A DNA stretch of 64,000 nucleotides. It comes from an uncultured bacterium (GTDB taxonomy: Bacteria > Bacillota_I > Bacilli_A > RF39 > UBA660). Position 1 is the first letter of the stretch. Every line of letters starts with the position of its first letter. Where the stretch lies: the NCBI GenBank assembly GCA_946560065.1, contig CAMNUE010000004.1, forward strand, positions 62,001-126,000, written 5' to 3'. The position numbers and the translations under genes are program-made. Below are positions 43,030 through 52,253 of the stretch, one piece after another. The notes under the pieces are model-generated. The model worked only from the letters and a program-made list of their open reading frames with translations. It did not search any database and was not told where the DNA came from.

Positions 43030-44658
43030 ATGAAGTTTGGTGACAAATTAATTGCACTAAGAAAAAAGAGAGGTTTATCTCAGGAGGAGTTGGCTGAAAA
43101 ATTAAATGTTTCAAGACAATCTGTTTCTAAATGGGAAAGTAATAATACTTATCCAGAAACTGAAAAGATTGTACAAATCTGTAACTTATTTAATTGTTCA
43201 ATGGATGATTTGATTAATGATAAGGTTATAGATATTGATCAAGTTGAGAGAAAGGAAAAGAGCAATTTAAATATTAGTATTGATTCATTGCTTGATTTTA
43301 TTACAAAAACAATTGATATGTTCGCAGGGATGACTTTTACAAGTGGTCTTAAATGTGTAATTGAATTGTTTATTATTGCTTGTGTTATGGCATTTGGAGG
43401 ATTTATAGTTATATCAATTGTGATGGGGTTACTGAATAGTGTATTATCATTTATAAGTAACAGATATTTCATTACTAATTTTATTGGTTCTGTTTTGGGC
43501 TTGATTTGGGTTGCTTTAACTTTAATAGTTTTGGTTCATATATTTAAAATCAGATATTTAGATTATTATGAACAAGCATTAAATGAAAAGAGCAAGAATG
43601 AAGATAAAGATGATGTTAAAAACAATAAAGTGAAACTTAAAGAAAATGAAAAAATTAGTCATAGTGAAAAGGTTAAGAATGTTGTGATTAGAGATGCTAA
43701 GGATGAGCCATTTGCGTTTTTATCAATTCTTTCAAAGATTGCTATTGGTTTTATAAAGTTTTTTGCATTGATGTTTAATTTTGGGACTGTTTGTACATTA
43801 TTTGCATTTGTTGTATGTTTTGTAATTCTAATTCCATTTAGTTTTAATTCAATGTTGTTCTTTGGAATTAATGTAGCAGTTTTTGCGGGTATAGTTGTAA
43901 CATTATTACTTATTATTTTATTGTTTAAATTTATTTTTAATAAAAAAGTTAACATTAAAATGGCAATTATACTATTTGTGGTGGCTGTTGTTTTAGGTGG
44001 TGTTGGTTCTGGAATTGGTGTTTTAGGACTTAAGGATGTTGAAGTTAAAAACGTATCTGCTAGCGATAATCTAGTTAAGTTTGAAGATAAGATTCGTTTT
44101 TCGGATAATTTGTATATTAATCATTATGGATATGACGTAGAGTATGTTGTTGATGAGACTATTGCTGAGGGTGATATTTATATAAGTACGAATTATGATG
44201 ACCGTCTATTTAAAGTTAATTCACATTATGACAGTGAAGATGGTATGCGTGGTTATACTTTGCATGCTGATAGTAATATGAATTTTAAAAATATATATGA
44301 TATTTTTATAAAGAATTTGAAGAATAATATTATAGTTGATTATGGTGAAAGTGAATTTGATGTAATAACAGTTAAAGCTAATCAAATGACAATAGATAAA
44401 CTAATGAACAACTTATCAAAGATGTATTTATATGAAAAGACTACTACTGATTCTGGTATTAGAACTAGTAATTATGAATATAGAGTAGAAATTGATGGTT
44501 ATGATTGTTCTGGTAAGTATGATGCCTTAACTGATACTATGAAAATCGATTCTCGTTATTGTAAGTGTGAAAGAAGAACTATTGATACATATAAGGGAAC
44601 TAAAGTCATTTATAATTGTGAGTCAACAGAAGAATATGACGATTATTATGATGAATAA
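43030..44658 (+). CDS. Membrane-tethered XRE-family transcriptional regulator
   Basis: A 542-residue protein whose first 62 residues are a Cro/CI helix-turn-helix (GDKLIALRKKRGLSQEELAEKLNVS, then SVSKWESNNTYP). About six membrane helices follow (~110-136, 150-172, 232-250, 252-272, 276-301, 309-333). The ~210-residue C-terminal domain is external and has cysteines in YCKCERRTIDTYKG and near the end. A DNA-binding domain fixed to the membrane and an external sensor suggests one-component signalling. The gene has the same promoter module as the ABC exporter pair at 34648. ATG 43030 follows AGAGGTG. The external domain family is not recognised. Confidence 0.85.
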   Translation: MKFGDKLIALRKKRGLSQEELAEKLNVSRQSVSKWESNNTYPETEKIVQICNLFNCSMDDLINDKVIDIDQVERKEKSNLNISIDSLLDFITKTIDMFAGMTFTSGLKCVIELFIIACVMAFGGFIVISIVMGLLNSVLSFISNRYFITNFIGSVLGLIWVALTLIVLVHIFKIRYLDYYEQALNEKSKNEDKDDVKNNKVKLKENEKISHSEKVKNVVIRDAKDEPFAFLSILSKIAIGFIKFFALMFNFGTVCTLFAFVVCFVILIPFSFNSMLFFGINVAVFAGIVVTLLLIILLFKFIFNKKVNIKMAIILFVVAVVLGGVGSGIGVLGLKDVEVKNVSASDNLVKFEDKIRFSDNLYINHYGYDVEYVVDETIAEGDIYISTNYDDRLFKVNSHYDSEDGMRGYTLHADSNMNFKNIYDIFIKNLKNNIIVDYGESEFDVITVKANQMTIDKLMNNLSKMYLYEKTTTDSGIRTSNYEYRVEIDGYDCSGKYDALTDTMKIDSRYCKCERRTIDTYKGTKVIYNCESTEEYDDYYDE

Positions 44659-44690
44659 AAAAGCATTAGAGTAATTTCTAATGCTTCTTT
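44655..44690. terminator. Bidirectional terminator
   Basis: AAGCATTAGA (44661-44670) / TCTAATGCTT (44677-44686) with an A run on the left and a T-rich tail on the right, between convergent genes. Confidence 0.85.
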
Positions 44691-44696
44691 TAATAT

Positions 44697-45644
44697 TTAA
44701 TTTATTTCATTGAATTTTTTTTCTTTTTGTTTATATTCTTTTTCCCATTGTTGTGGTCTTAGTTCATGCATTTGTTTACAGAACATTATTTCGTCCCAAA
44801 TTCTATCTGCTGTTTTTTTGTTACCATAATAATTTAATAACATATCGTATGTGTATTCATAGAATAAGTCATATCTATCAAATGGGGGAAGTGGTTCACC
44901 TTTATAATTTGCTTCATCATTAACAACGTCCCATTCCCATTCTTCTACTACTTCATCATATTCTTCATCATCGTACCAAAAATCCATTATTAATCGTTGT
45001 TTTTCTTCAATTGTCCAATTAGGATTTCTTAAAATTTGATAGCGAATGTCAAATGCTCCAGAACCATGTGCTTGAGTCTCACTCATAGAAGCGAATAGGT
45101 GATTCATATAGATACTTTTTGCTTTTAAGCCAATAGGATTAACGCTTCCACCTAATTCAATAGTTGAAGTGATATCATCAGTTATACCATTTTCATCTAA
45201 TTTCTGTTCATAAGCTAAGTCTTCATTATTTTGTTTTACCGTTCCTCTTTTGTTCATTGCTTCAGCAACTGCGAAGTTTTTTTGTTCTTCAGTTAGTTTT
45301 AAATCATGATTCCATAGACTCATTATTAGGAATGTTGTTCTACCATTAATTGATCCGAATCCCAATCTAGCAATATCTGTGTTAGAGTAGATAGTATTAA
45401 TTATTTTTTGATAAATTTCTTTATCAGTATTTTGATAATCTACTAGTAGGGCCTCGGCAATTGTTGTTCCTTTAAAAAGGTCTTTTTCCCCGAATTTATC
45501 TTTTCTTAATTGAATTGCTTCGGTTAAGACTTCAGGTTCTTTTTTTATATTTTCCCAGATTTCTTCAGGATTTCCTTTTTTAGGAAGTCCATGGCAAGCT
45601 ATGTAAAGTTGCTCTTCTAAATCTTTTAATTTATTTGTTGTCAT
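44697..45644 (-). CDS. Hypothetical soluble protein
   Basis: A 315-residue acidic protein with no signal peptide, membrane segment or recognisable domain. Features are a helical N-terminus, a Trp-rich acidic patch (VVEEWEWDVVND) near residue 235 and a Lys/Glu-rich tail. A GGAG site lies upstream of the ATG on the minus strand. It is convergent with the XRE regulator gene and in line with the ZIP transporter gene, from which a terminator separates it. No function is offered. Confidence 0.7.
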   Translation of the reverse strand: MTTNKLKDLEEQLYIACHGLPKKGNPEEIWENIKKEPEVLTEAIQLRKDKFGEKDLFKGTTIAEALLVDYQNTDKEIYQKIINTIYSNTDIARLGFGSINGRTTFLIMSLWNHDLKLTEEQKNFAVAEAMNKRGTVKQNNEDLAYEQKLDENGITDDITSTIELGGSVNPIGLKAKSIYMNHLFASMSETQAHGSGAFDIRYQILRNPNWTIEEKQRLIMDFWYDDEEYDEVVEEWEWDVVNDEANYKGEPLPPFDRYDLFYEYTYDMLLNYYGNKKTADRIWDEIMFCKQMHELRPQQWEKEYKQKEKKFNEIN

Positions 45645-45699
45645 ATTACATTATCTCCTTTTAATTATCTATTCTATATTAAATTTATTTTAAAGTAAA

Positions 45700-45724
45700 A
45701 TAAAAAATGCTTATAGCATTTCTT
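45700..45724 (-). terminator. Rho-independent terminator (minus strand)
   Basis: AAATGC (45705-45710) / GCATTT (45716-45721), with a T-rich run on the minus strand below 45705; ends the ZIP transporter gene. Confidence 0.7.
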
Positions 45725-46472
45725 ACATTAAAATATCACAAAGTAGCATGACAATTATTCCTACTATGAATGCTAGAGTACTGCCTTTTCTTTCTTTATA
45801 TTCAAGAGCATTTGGAATTAGTTCATAAATAGAAATATGAATCATAATACCAGCTGTTATAGCAAGGATCATTCCTAAGATGAAATCATTGACAAATTTA
45901 GCAATAAATAAATAGGCAAGTATTGCACCGAATAATTCAGAAAAACCAGATATCAAAGTATATATGAATGCTTTTTTTCTGCTGCCTGTTGCATAATAGA
46001 TTGGAACAGCAATTGAGATACCTTCAGGAATGTTATGAAGGGCAATGGCTAGGGAAAGACTTAGACCTAAGCTAATATTAGAAGATGTTGAGATAAATGT
46101 AGTAATACCTTCAGGAATATTATGAAGCATTAAGACTATAACAGAAATTATTCCTAGTTTATATAATTTGTTTGAAGTGAACTTTTCTTCGATTTTATCG
46201 TCTACTTTAGCAGAAAATAAAATACCTACGACAACGAAAATAGCACAAATTATAATTAATGGAAATAATCTAAAAATGTTATTAAAAAGGGCTATTGATT
46301 CAGGTATTAGAGAAGCTATTGAAATTGTTATCATAACTCCAGCAGAAAAGGCAAGGGAGTAGGCAATAATTTTATCTTTTTTACTCTCTTTCATATAACA
46401 AGGAATGATTCCGATAATAGTAGAAATTCCCGCAATAAATGTAATTAAAAAGCTAAATAATGTTTTGTTCAT
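45723..46472 (-). CDS. ZIP-family divalent metal transporter (ZupT-like)
   Basis: A 249-residue membrane protein with eight helices and the two ZIP metal-site motifs LHNIPEGITTF and LHNIPEGISIA in helices 4 and 5, which take zinc, iron or manganese into the cell. The frame is open up to 46637, but that overlaps the divergent queH gene. ATG 46472 gives the family start MNKTLFSFLITF. No clear ribosome binding site precedes this ATG, and a CATACT -10-like element lies close by, so the mRNA may have little or no leader. The long His-rich cytoplasmic loop of some relatives is absent. Confidence 0.9.
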   Translation of the reverse strand: MNKTLFSFLITFIAGISTIIGIIPCYMKESKKDKIIAYSLAFSAGVMITISIASLIPESIALFNNIFRLFPLIIICAIFVVVGILFSAKVDDKIEEKFTSNKLYKLGIISVIVLMLHNIPEGITTFISTSSNISLGLSLSLAIALHNIPEGISIAVPIYYATGSRKKAFIYTLISGFSELFGAILAYLFIAKFVNDFILGMILAITAGIMIHISIYELIPNALEYKERKGSTLAFIVGIIVMLLCDILM

Positions 46473-46546
46473 AGTAATAAGTATGTTTCTTAATGGATTT
46501 TTAGAACTAAATATGTTAAAATTAGTGGAAGAAGTGAAGTGGTAAT

Positions 46547-47146
46547 ATGAATTATGATATTTTAATGGAAAAACAAATGGAAAATATAGAAGAAGGAACA
46601 GAACTTCTTTTACATGCTTGTTGTGCACCTTGTTCATCTGCAGTACTTGAGAGGATTGCTAATCATTTTAAAGTGGCAATATTTTATTATAATCCTAATA
46701 TTACTGAGGAAGCGGAATATAACAAGAGAATTGCTGAGATTAGAAAATTTATTAGTATGTTTGAAACTAAATATGAAATTACATTAATAGAGGGTAATTA
46801 TGAACCAGAGAAATTCCTTACTATGGCAAGAGGATTAGAAAATGAGCCAGAAAGAGGAAATAGATGTTATAAGTGCTATGAATTAAGACTTGAAGAAAGT
46901 GCTAAAGTGGCAGAAAAGTTAGGATATGAATATTTTTGTACAACACTTACTTTATCTCCTCATAAAAATAGTAATTGGTTGAATGAGATTGGAGAAAAGC
47001 TTGATAAAAAATACAAGTCAGCATACTTGTATTCTGATTTCAAAAAGAAAAATGGTTATAAAAGAAGTATAGAATTATCAAAAGAATATAATTTATATAG
47101 ACAAGATTATTGTGGATGCATTTATTCAAAAAGGACTACTCATTGA
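46547..47146 (+). CDS. queH: Epoxyqueuosine reductase QueH
   Basis: A 199-residue enzyme for the last step of queuosine synthesis in tRNA, reducing epoxyqueuosine at the wobble base. It has the characteristic cysteines: HACCAPCS (Cys25, Cys26, Cys29), RCYKCYELRL (~107, 110) and YCGC near the end; these hold an iron-sulphur cluster and a further metal. It is the cobalamin-independent alternative to QueG, common in anaerobes. Length is typical. It is divergent from the ZIP gene and convergent with ppaC, whose stop it overlaps by 11 bases. Confidence 0.93.
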   Translation: MNYDILMEKQMENIEEGTELLLHACCAPCSSAVLERIANHFKVAIFYYNPNITEEAEYNKRIAEIRKFISMFETKYEITLIEGNYEPEKFLTMARGLENEPERGNRCYKCYELRLEESAKVAEKLGYEYFCTTLTLSPHKNSNWLNEIGEKLDKKYKSAYLYSDFKKKNGYKRSIELSKEYNLYRQDYCGCIYSKRTTH

Positions 47147-47164
47147 TAGTCCTTATTTTTTCTT
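47128..47164. terminator. Bidirectional terminator
   Basis: AAGGACTA (47131-47138) / TAGTCCTT (47147-47154), A run to the left and T run to the right. The convergent stops of queH and ppaC lie within it. Confidence 0.85.
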
Positions 47165-48053
47165 TTAATTTGTTACTTGAAAAGGTATGATTTTCTATTT
47201 CTTGTTCTAGTTTTGGAATTATTACATTGCCTCGTGATGTATACTTATCATAATTATCTATTTCAATACCATCTTTAAATATTTTATAGGCAGTAGATTT
47301 AAAATTATCCATATCATGGATGATTAAGATATAAACGTCTAAGTTGTTTTCTAAAAAGTAATTTAGAACAATTTCTTTTATTTTATTTATCTTTTCCTTA
47401 CTTGTTGTTTTATTACTAACTTGAATTGAACTTACTTCTACTTGTTTACTTTTAATATTATATTTTTTTAAGCAAGCAAAAGCTGCTTCTTCAAGATTTG
47501 TAGTATCTGTTAGAGATAGTCCTGTTTGGTATAATTTATCTTGATCAAATTTAAATATTCTAATCATTTCATAGGCCCAGATTTTATCTTTTTCTTGAGC
47601 TTTAGTGGAATTAAAACTAGCTGTATCGATAAATGTTGCGAGAACTGCTAATTCAATTAATTCTTTGGGAAAATATGATTCTCTTCCTTCTACTAATAAA
47701 GCAGCAGTAGAGGAGATTATTTTATTATGGTAGACTGGACAATAGTTTTGCTTTGTTGTTGGATGGTGGTCATAAATTGCGATTATTTTAGCGCCTTCGA
47801 TATCTCTTTCGTTATGATCAACTAAAATTATTTGGTTATCGTCTTTAGTTAATTGTCTTTGGTGAGTTTTATAGTCTATATTATTGCTCTTACATATTTT
47901 TTCTGTATCGTTATCAATTCTTTCATCAGGAATGACAAATTCTGCTTCATATTTTGTATGTTTATTAAAATAATATTCTAGAAGTATCCCACTAACAATA
48001 GAGTCAATATCAGGATTTATATGTCCGAGAATTACTAATTTGTTGTTTTCCAT
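47136..48053 (-). CDS. ppaC: Manganese-dependent (family II) inorganic pyrophosphatase
   Basis: A 305-residue DHH/DHHA2 protein. Motifs: GHINPDIDSI (metal-binding HxxPDxD), LVDHNE, YDHHP (the DHH triad), and in the C-terminal DHHA2 domain SRGNVIIPKLEQEI at the position of the phosphate-binding SRKKQ motif. Family II enzymes hydrolyse pyrophosphate from biosynthesis using Mn2+. The S-R-G-N replacement of S-R-K-K removes the usual basic residues after SR, which could alter substrate preference; an exopolyphosphatase-like or nucleotide-cleaving role is the alternative. AAGGAG precedes the ATG at 48053. Confidence 0.82.
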   Translation of the reverse strand: MENNKLVILGHINPDIDSIVSGILLEYYFNKHTKYEAEFVIPDERIDNDTEKICKSNNIDYKTHQRQLTKDDNQIILVDHNERDIEGAKIIAIYDHHPTTKQNYCPVYHNKIISSTAALLVEGRESYFPKELIELAVLATFIDTASFNSTKAQEKDKIWAYEMIRIFKFDQDKLYQTGLSLTDTTNLEEAAFACLKKYNIKSKQVEVSSIQVSNKTTSKEKINKIKEIVLNYFLENNLDVYILIIHDMDNFKSTAYKIFKDGIEIDNYDKYTSRGNVIIPKLEQEIENHTFSSNKLKEKIRTINE

Positions 48054-48179
48054 CTAATCACTCCTTGAACTTAATAATTATTATAGCATATATTATTTAA
48101 AAATAATTATACGACTTCAAAAACTTTACTTATTCTTTTGAAAATAGTATACTTATTTTATGTGAAGGATGTGAAAAAA

Positions 48180-49499
48180 GTGAAATATTATTGTATTGGT
48201 ATTAAAGGAACAGGAATGTCTACTTTAGCACAAATTTTAAGTGATTTAGGAAATGAAGTTTCTGGCTATGATGATGCACAGGGGCATAAGTTTACACAAG
48301 ATGGATTAGAAGAGAGAAATATTCCAATTTACTATGATGGTAGTTGTGAATTAGATCCTGATACTATTGTTACACGTAGTGTAGCTTTTGGAGATGATCA
48401 TCCAGAAATCATTAGAGTTAAAGAATTGGGGTTTAAAATAAAAAAATATAATGAACTTATGGCTGATGTTATTGCTATGTTTAGTACAATTGGTGTTAGT
48501 GGTACCCATGGAAAGACTACAACATCTTCGCTAGTAAGACATATTTTAGAAAAAAATGGTGGATGTAATTACTTTATTGGTGCAGGAGATGGGTATGCTA
48601 CTGAAATAAATAAATATTTTGTTGTAGAAAGTGATGAATTCAATCGTCATTTTACAGCGTATCATCCCATGTATTCAATAATTACAAATATTGAAGCAGA
48701 ACATCTAGAATGTTATAAAGATATAGATGATATTCGTGGAGCGTTTGAGATTTTTGCAAATAATACTTCTAAGCTTGTGGTCGCAAATGGTGATGATAGT
48801 GAAGTTAGAAAAATGAATTGTAAGACAAGAACATTATTTTATGGTTTTGGATTTAAAAATGATGTTATCATTAAAAATTTAAAATTGACTGCAGAAGGAT
48901 CAAGATTTGATATTTATATTAAAGAAGAATTATATGGTAGTTTTGAAATACCGCTATATGGAAAACATATGGTAATGGATGCATGTGGTGCAATTATTAT
49001 TTGTCGTGAATTAGGAATTGAAAAAGAAGATATTATTGAAGCTTTAAGTACTTTTAAAAATGCTAAAAGAAGATTTGCTATTACTAATATTGGTAATGCT
49101 GTTATTGTTGATGACTATGCTCATCATCCAACAGAGATAAAAGTAACTTTGGAAGCTGTTAGACAAAAATATCCAGATAAGAGATTAGTTGTTGTTTTTA
49201 AACCTAATACTTATTCACGTACAAGAGATTTTACGGATGAATTTGTGGAGGCTTTAAATGTTGCCGATAAGGCGTATCTAACTGAAATTGATTGTAATAG
49301 AGAAAATCCAGAAGATTATCCAGGAGTTAGTTCTAGTATGATAGTTGAACGATTAAATCATGGTGATATTATTAGTGAAGAGACTATTGGTAAATTAATA
49401 AATGATTTAGATTCAGTAGTTTGTTTTATGAGTTGTGCTTATGTTGATAAGCTAATTGATAAATTTAAAGAATTAGTAGTAGAAAATACTGTGGAGTAG
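48180..49499 (+). CDS. murC: UDP-N-acetylmuramate--L-alanine ligase MurC
   Basis: A 439-residue Mur ligase catalysing addition of L-Ala to UDP-MurNAc, the first step of the peptide stem of peptidoglycan. The N-terminal domain starts YYCIGIKGTGMSTLAQIL, the ATP loop is GVSGTHGKTTTSS (~110-122) and the C-terminal domain contains DDYAHHPTEI. GTG 48180 with AAGGATG upstream gives the normal N-terminus; the frame from ATG 48138 adds an unlikely hydrophobic extension. The downstream gene is one base away. Its presence shows that the cell makes a peptidoglycan wall. Confidence 0.93.
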   Translation: MKYYCIGIKGTGMSTLAQILSDLGNEVSGYDDAQGHKFTQDGLEERNIPIYYDGSCELDPDTIVTRSVAFGDDHPEIIRVKELGFKIKKYNELMADVIAMFSTIGVSGTHGKTTTSSLVRHILEKNGGCNYFIGAGDGYATEINKYFVVESDEFNRHFTAYHPMYSIITNIEAEHLECYKDIDDIRGAFEIFANNTSKLVVANGDDSEVRKMNCKTRTLFYGFGFKNDVIIKNLKLTAEGSRFDIYIKEELYGSFEIPLYGKHMVMDACGAIIICRELGIEKEDIIEALSTFKNAKRRFAITNIGNAVIVDDYAHHPTEIKVTLEAVRQKYPDKRLVVVFKPNTYSRTRDFTDEFVEALNVADKAYLTEIDCNRENPEDYPGVSSSMIVERLNHGDIISEETIGKLINDLDSVVCFMSCAYVDKLIDKFKELVVENTVE

Positions 49500-49500
49500 T

Positions 49501-50415
49501 ATGTTTAAAGAAATACTTAATAGTGTTCAAGATAAATATAAAAAGATTCAAGAAGAATCTGCGTTATATAATAAATTATTAAAAACTACAGGAACAATTT
49601 CTAATTTAGAAAATTTGCCAGTTATTGAAAAGAAAAACATTACAATTAGTTATAAAGATATATTGGAAAAGTGTCCTGATTTAAATGACAGTAAAGCTAT
49701 GACTATTAGGGGAGTTTTACCTATAAATGAAGTGTATTTAACTGTTATGTATGCTAGAGAATGTAAAACTAATAAAGAATATTTTTTGGTTCCAACAAAT
49801 AAATATTTATGGGTAATTAGTGTTGGTGGATATGTTAGATATTTGTATGATAATCTTAAGATTGAAGTAGTTAAAAATAATTTAATGAGCAAAGTTCTGA
49901 ATCTATCTAATATACTTTTAGAAGTTAATGGAGCAGAAGAAATGATTAGTGAATTTATGCGAATAATTAATGATTCGAATTATAGATTGAATTTATCTCA
50001 TGAAGGTCTTAAAAGATTTTGTGGAATGGAACCAGAGTTAAGTTTAATTAATGATATAGGTACAGGTATTAGTATGGATAATGAGAGTAATTTTGTTTTT
50101 CATACAAAGGATTTTGATTATAAATATAATATTAAAGATATAAAAAACTATGAATTGCTACTTGATGATAATGTTGTACTAGAAAAAAGAAGTAATAGAA
50201 GAGTTAGAATGACAGCAAATAAAAGTAGTTGCTATCAAATGAATATTAGAGTTACTACAAATGATAAAACCTTTATCTTACCAATAATTGCTAAAAGTAC
50301 TTTTACTGAAGTTTATCAGTCAACAAGTGCAATGTATATGAATAGTAGAAGTTTTGCGGAAAGAATTATTACTCTTTTAGATGAAGCAGATGAAAATATG
50401 TTGAATGGTGCATAA
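49501..50415 (+). CDS. Hypothetical protein co-transcribed with murC
   Basis: A 304-residue soluble protein with a mixed helix and strand pattern. The C-terminal ~110 residues (VFHTKDFDYKYNIKDIKNYELLLDDNVV onward) alternate short strands with a final helix, like a PH-type or other small beta-barrel domain. That is only an impression. The gene follows murC with a one-base gap, so it is probably translated with it. No motif for catalysis or membrane insertion is seen. Confidence 0.7.
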   Translation: MFKEILNSVQDKYKKIQEESALYNKLLKTTGTISNLENLPVIEKKNITISYKDILEKCPDLNDSKAMTIRGVLPINEVYLTVMYARECKTNKEYFLVPTNKYLWVISVGGYVRYLYDNLKIEVVKNNLMSKVLNLSNILLEVNGAEEMISEFMRIINDSNYRLNLSHEGLKRFCGMEPELSLINDIGTGISMDNESNFVFHTKDFDYKYNIKDIKNYELLLDDNVVLEKRSNRRVRMTANKSSCYQMNIRVTTNDKTFILPIIAKSTFTEVYQSTSAMYMNSRSFAERIITLLDEADENMLNGA

Positions 50416-50432
50416 TTTTTGCAAAAAAAAAA

Positions 50433-50921
50433 TTAGGAAAGAGGAAAATTGTCATAGTAACGATAGAAACTATGAACATTTTCTTCTTTTTCTTTGCTTC
50501 CGTCATAAAAAACATAAGTATTTATTAATGTTCCTTGATGTTTCGTAATCATTTCTTCAATTTTATCTCTTGTTCTTCCTAAATAAAAACTATCATCGAT
50601 AAAAACAATTTTTTTCATAGAAATGTCATATTCTTCCCAAAAGCTTACTATTTTTTTTCCTTTGCGTAACCCTCCATTGACTACAATAACTTTTTTAGTT
50701 AGTTCTTTGAGATTTGTATCAATGAATTTTTTAAAAACATTTCCAAAGTTTCCACTTACAATTATGAAATCAAAAACTTCGTTATTTAACACTTTATCAG
50801 TAATCATTTTTAGAAGCGTGTCATCATTTCGAAGCTTTTCGTCAATAGCATCGAAAAATATTTCGCCACCTGTATGTTCTTTTAGGCAGAGTTCAACTAA
50901 ACTATCAATTTTCTTACACAT
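50433..50921 (-). CDS. Phosphoribosyltransferase-like protein
   Basis: A 162-residue protein with a segment KKIVFIDDSFYLGRTRD near residue 103 that resembles the PRPP-binding loop of type I phosphoribosyltransferases (hydrophobic strand, two acidic residues, then Gly and Thr/Arg). The rest is short for an active enzyme of this family and no base-binding hood is clear. A strong AAGGAGG site precedes ATG 50921 on the minus strand. It converges with the gene after murC and diverges from a nucleotidase gene, so a nucleotide-related role is plausible but unproven. Confidence 0.5.
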   Translation of the reverse strand: MCKKIDSLVELCLKEHTGGEIFFDAIDEKLRNDDTLLKMITDKVLNNEVFDFIIVSGNFGNVFKKFIDTNLKELTKKVIVVNGGLRKGKKIVSFWEEYDISMKKIVFIDDSFYLGRTRDKIEEMITKHQGTLINTYVFYDGSKEKEENVHSFYRYYDNFPLS

Positions 50922-51016
50922 TGTGCAACCTCCTTTTTAAGTTCTTACTATTTTATACTAAAATGGAAGAAATGTAAAGATTATGTTACAATAGTATGCG
51001 GATGGGAGACTTTAAA

Positions 51017-51595
51017 ATGAGAATTGGTTTAGATGTTGATAATGTAATATTAGATTTTGATGGCGGAATGCTTGATGCGATGCTTTTAGAAGATAAAAAT
51101 AAAAGAAATAAAGGTATAATCAATGAGAATGCTGATTATATTTTAAGTGGGATGTTTGATTGGAGTAATTCAGAAATAGTCGCTTTTATGGATGAAAATA
51201 CTGAAAGAATTGCTTGTACTTTGAGACCATTAGAAGGTGCGAAGTATTATATGGATAAACTATTAGAGGAAGGTCATGAATTAATTTTAATTTCTAATAG
51301 AGCTTATCCGCATTATAAAGAGCCTTTTTTGACTACAGCTACTACTTTAAAAAATAATCAGATAAATTATACAAAATTAGTGATTACGGAAACTAACGAT
51401 AAGAGTAGTGCGTGTCTTCAGAATAAGGTTGATATTTTAGTGGATGATCGAGCAACTAATTGTTATTTGGCAATGAAAAATAATATTAAATGTTGTTTAA
51501 TGAAAAGTAGATATGAAAAAAGAAGTTTTACCGATTTAGATTCAGTTTCTAATTGGGAAGAATTATATTATAAGATTCATGGGTTGGATGCTTAA
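51017..51595 (+). CDS. 5'(3')-deoxyribonucleotidase-like HAD phosphatase
   Basis: A 192-residue HAD-superfamily protein of the NT5C type: motif I GLDVDNVILDFDG (nucleophile Asp6 and Asp8), motif II LILISNRAY, and motif IV VDILVDDRATNC. Related enzymes dephosphorylate deoxyribonucleotides or act on unknown phosphomonoesters. ATG 51017 follows GGGAGAC and gives the usual start MRIGLDVD; the frame from 50996 is only a read-in. It is a single-gene unit next to the phosphoribosyltransferase-like gene. Confidence 0.85.
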   Translation: MRIGLDVDNVILDFDGGMLDAMLLEDKNKRNKGIINENADYILSGMFDWSNSEIVAFMDENTERIACTLRPLEGAKYYMDKLLEEGHELILISNRAYPHYKEPFLTTATTLKNNQINYTKLVITETNDKSSACLQNKVDILVDDRATNCYLAMKNNIKCCLMKSRYEKRSFTDLDSVSNWEELYYKIHGLDA

Positions 51596-51614
51596 TTTTT
51601 TTGATGATTTGTGA

Positions 51615-51620
51615 TATAAT
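51615..51620 (+). promoter_or_regulatory. Extended -10 promoter element
   Basis: TGATATAAT with TATAAT at 51615-51620, 29 bases before ATG 51649. Confidence 0.5.
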
Positions 51621-51648
51621 TTTGTTGTTATATTAAAAGGAGAATTTT

Positions 51649-52251
51649 ATGAAGAATAAGAAAATTACGAGAAAAATTTCACAGGGAGTTTATGTTTTGA
51701 CAACAGCTGGTGGTGGATGTGTTGTGGATGCTGTTTCACAAATTAGTGCTGGTGATAATCCTTTGATTTCAGTTGCAGTTATGAAGAAAAATTATACCAA
51801 TGAGTTATTACATAAGAATGATAAGTTTGCTCTTTCTGTAATGGGAATTGAGGTAAATGTGGAGATTATTAAGACTTTCGGAATGAATTCAATGCGTGAT
51901 ATCAATAAATTTGAAAATATTCAGACGATTGAAGTAGAAGGAGTTCCTGTTATTGAGGATTCACTTGGCTATATGGTGTGTGAAATAATTGATAAGATTG
52001 AAAATGAAACACATACATTATTCATAGGAAAATTGATTGAAGCTGATTTATATGAAGATAGTGATGTTATGACTTATGCTTATTATCAAGAACATAAGGA
52101 TGAATTGCTAAAAGTAACTACTGAAGAAGGAAAAACAGCTTGGGTATGTACAGTATGTGGGTATGTATATTATGGAGAAGAATTACCTGATGATTTTAAA
52201 TGTCCGCTTTGCGGGGTAGGAAAAGATTTATTTGAATTGAAAAATAATTAA
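51649..52251 (+). CDS. Flavin reductase-rubredoxin fusion (high-molecular-weight rubredoxin type)
   Basis: A 200-residue fusion. Residues ~8-150 form a flavin-reductase-like FMN-binding split barrel ([25 protein letters not shown]). Residues ~160-200 form a rubredoxin with both iron-binding pairs, CTVCGYVY and CPLCG. Proteins of this layout pass electrons from NAD(P)H or flavin to rubredoxin for detoxification of oxygen or nitric oxide in anaerobes. AAGGAG precedes the ATG. The gene has its own promoter. Terminator-like structure is only found ~570 bases further on, past a decayed gene. Confidence 0.9.
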   Translation: MKNKKITRKISQGVYVLTTAGGGCVVDAVSQISAGDNPLISVAVMKKNYTNELLHKNDKFALSVMGIEVNVEIIKTFGMNSMRDINKFENIQTIEVEGVPVIEDSLGYMVCEIIDKIENETHTLFIGKLIEADLYEDSDVMTYAYYQEHKDELLKVTTEEGKTAWVCTVCGYVYYGEELPDDFKCPLCGVGKDLFELKNN

Positions 52252-52253
52252 GA

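Noticed and set aside
48138..48179. Extended N-terminus of MurC from ATG 48138
   Set aside because: It would add MKIVYLFYVKDVKK before the conserved nucleotide-binding strand and has no ribosome site; GTG 48180 has one.
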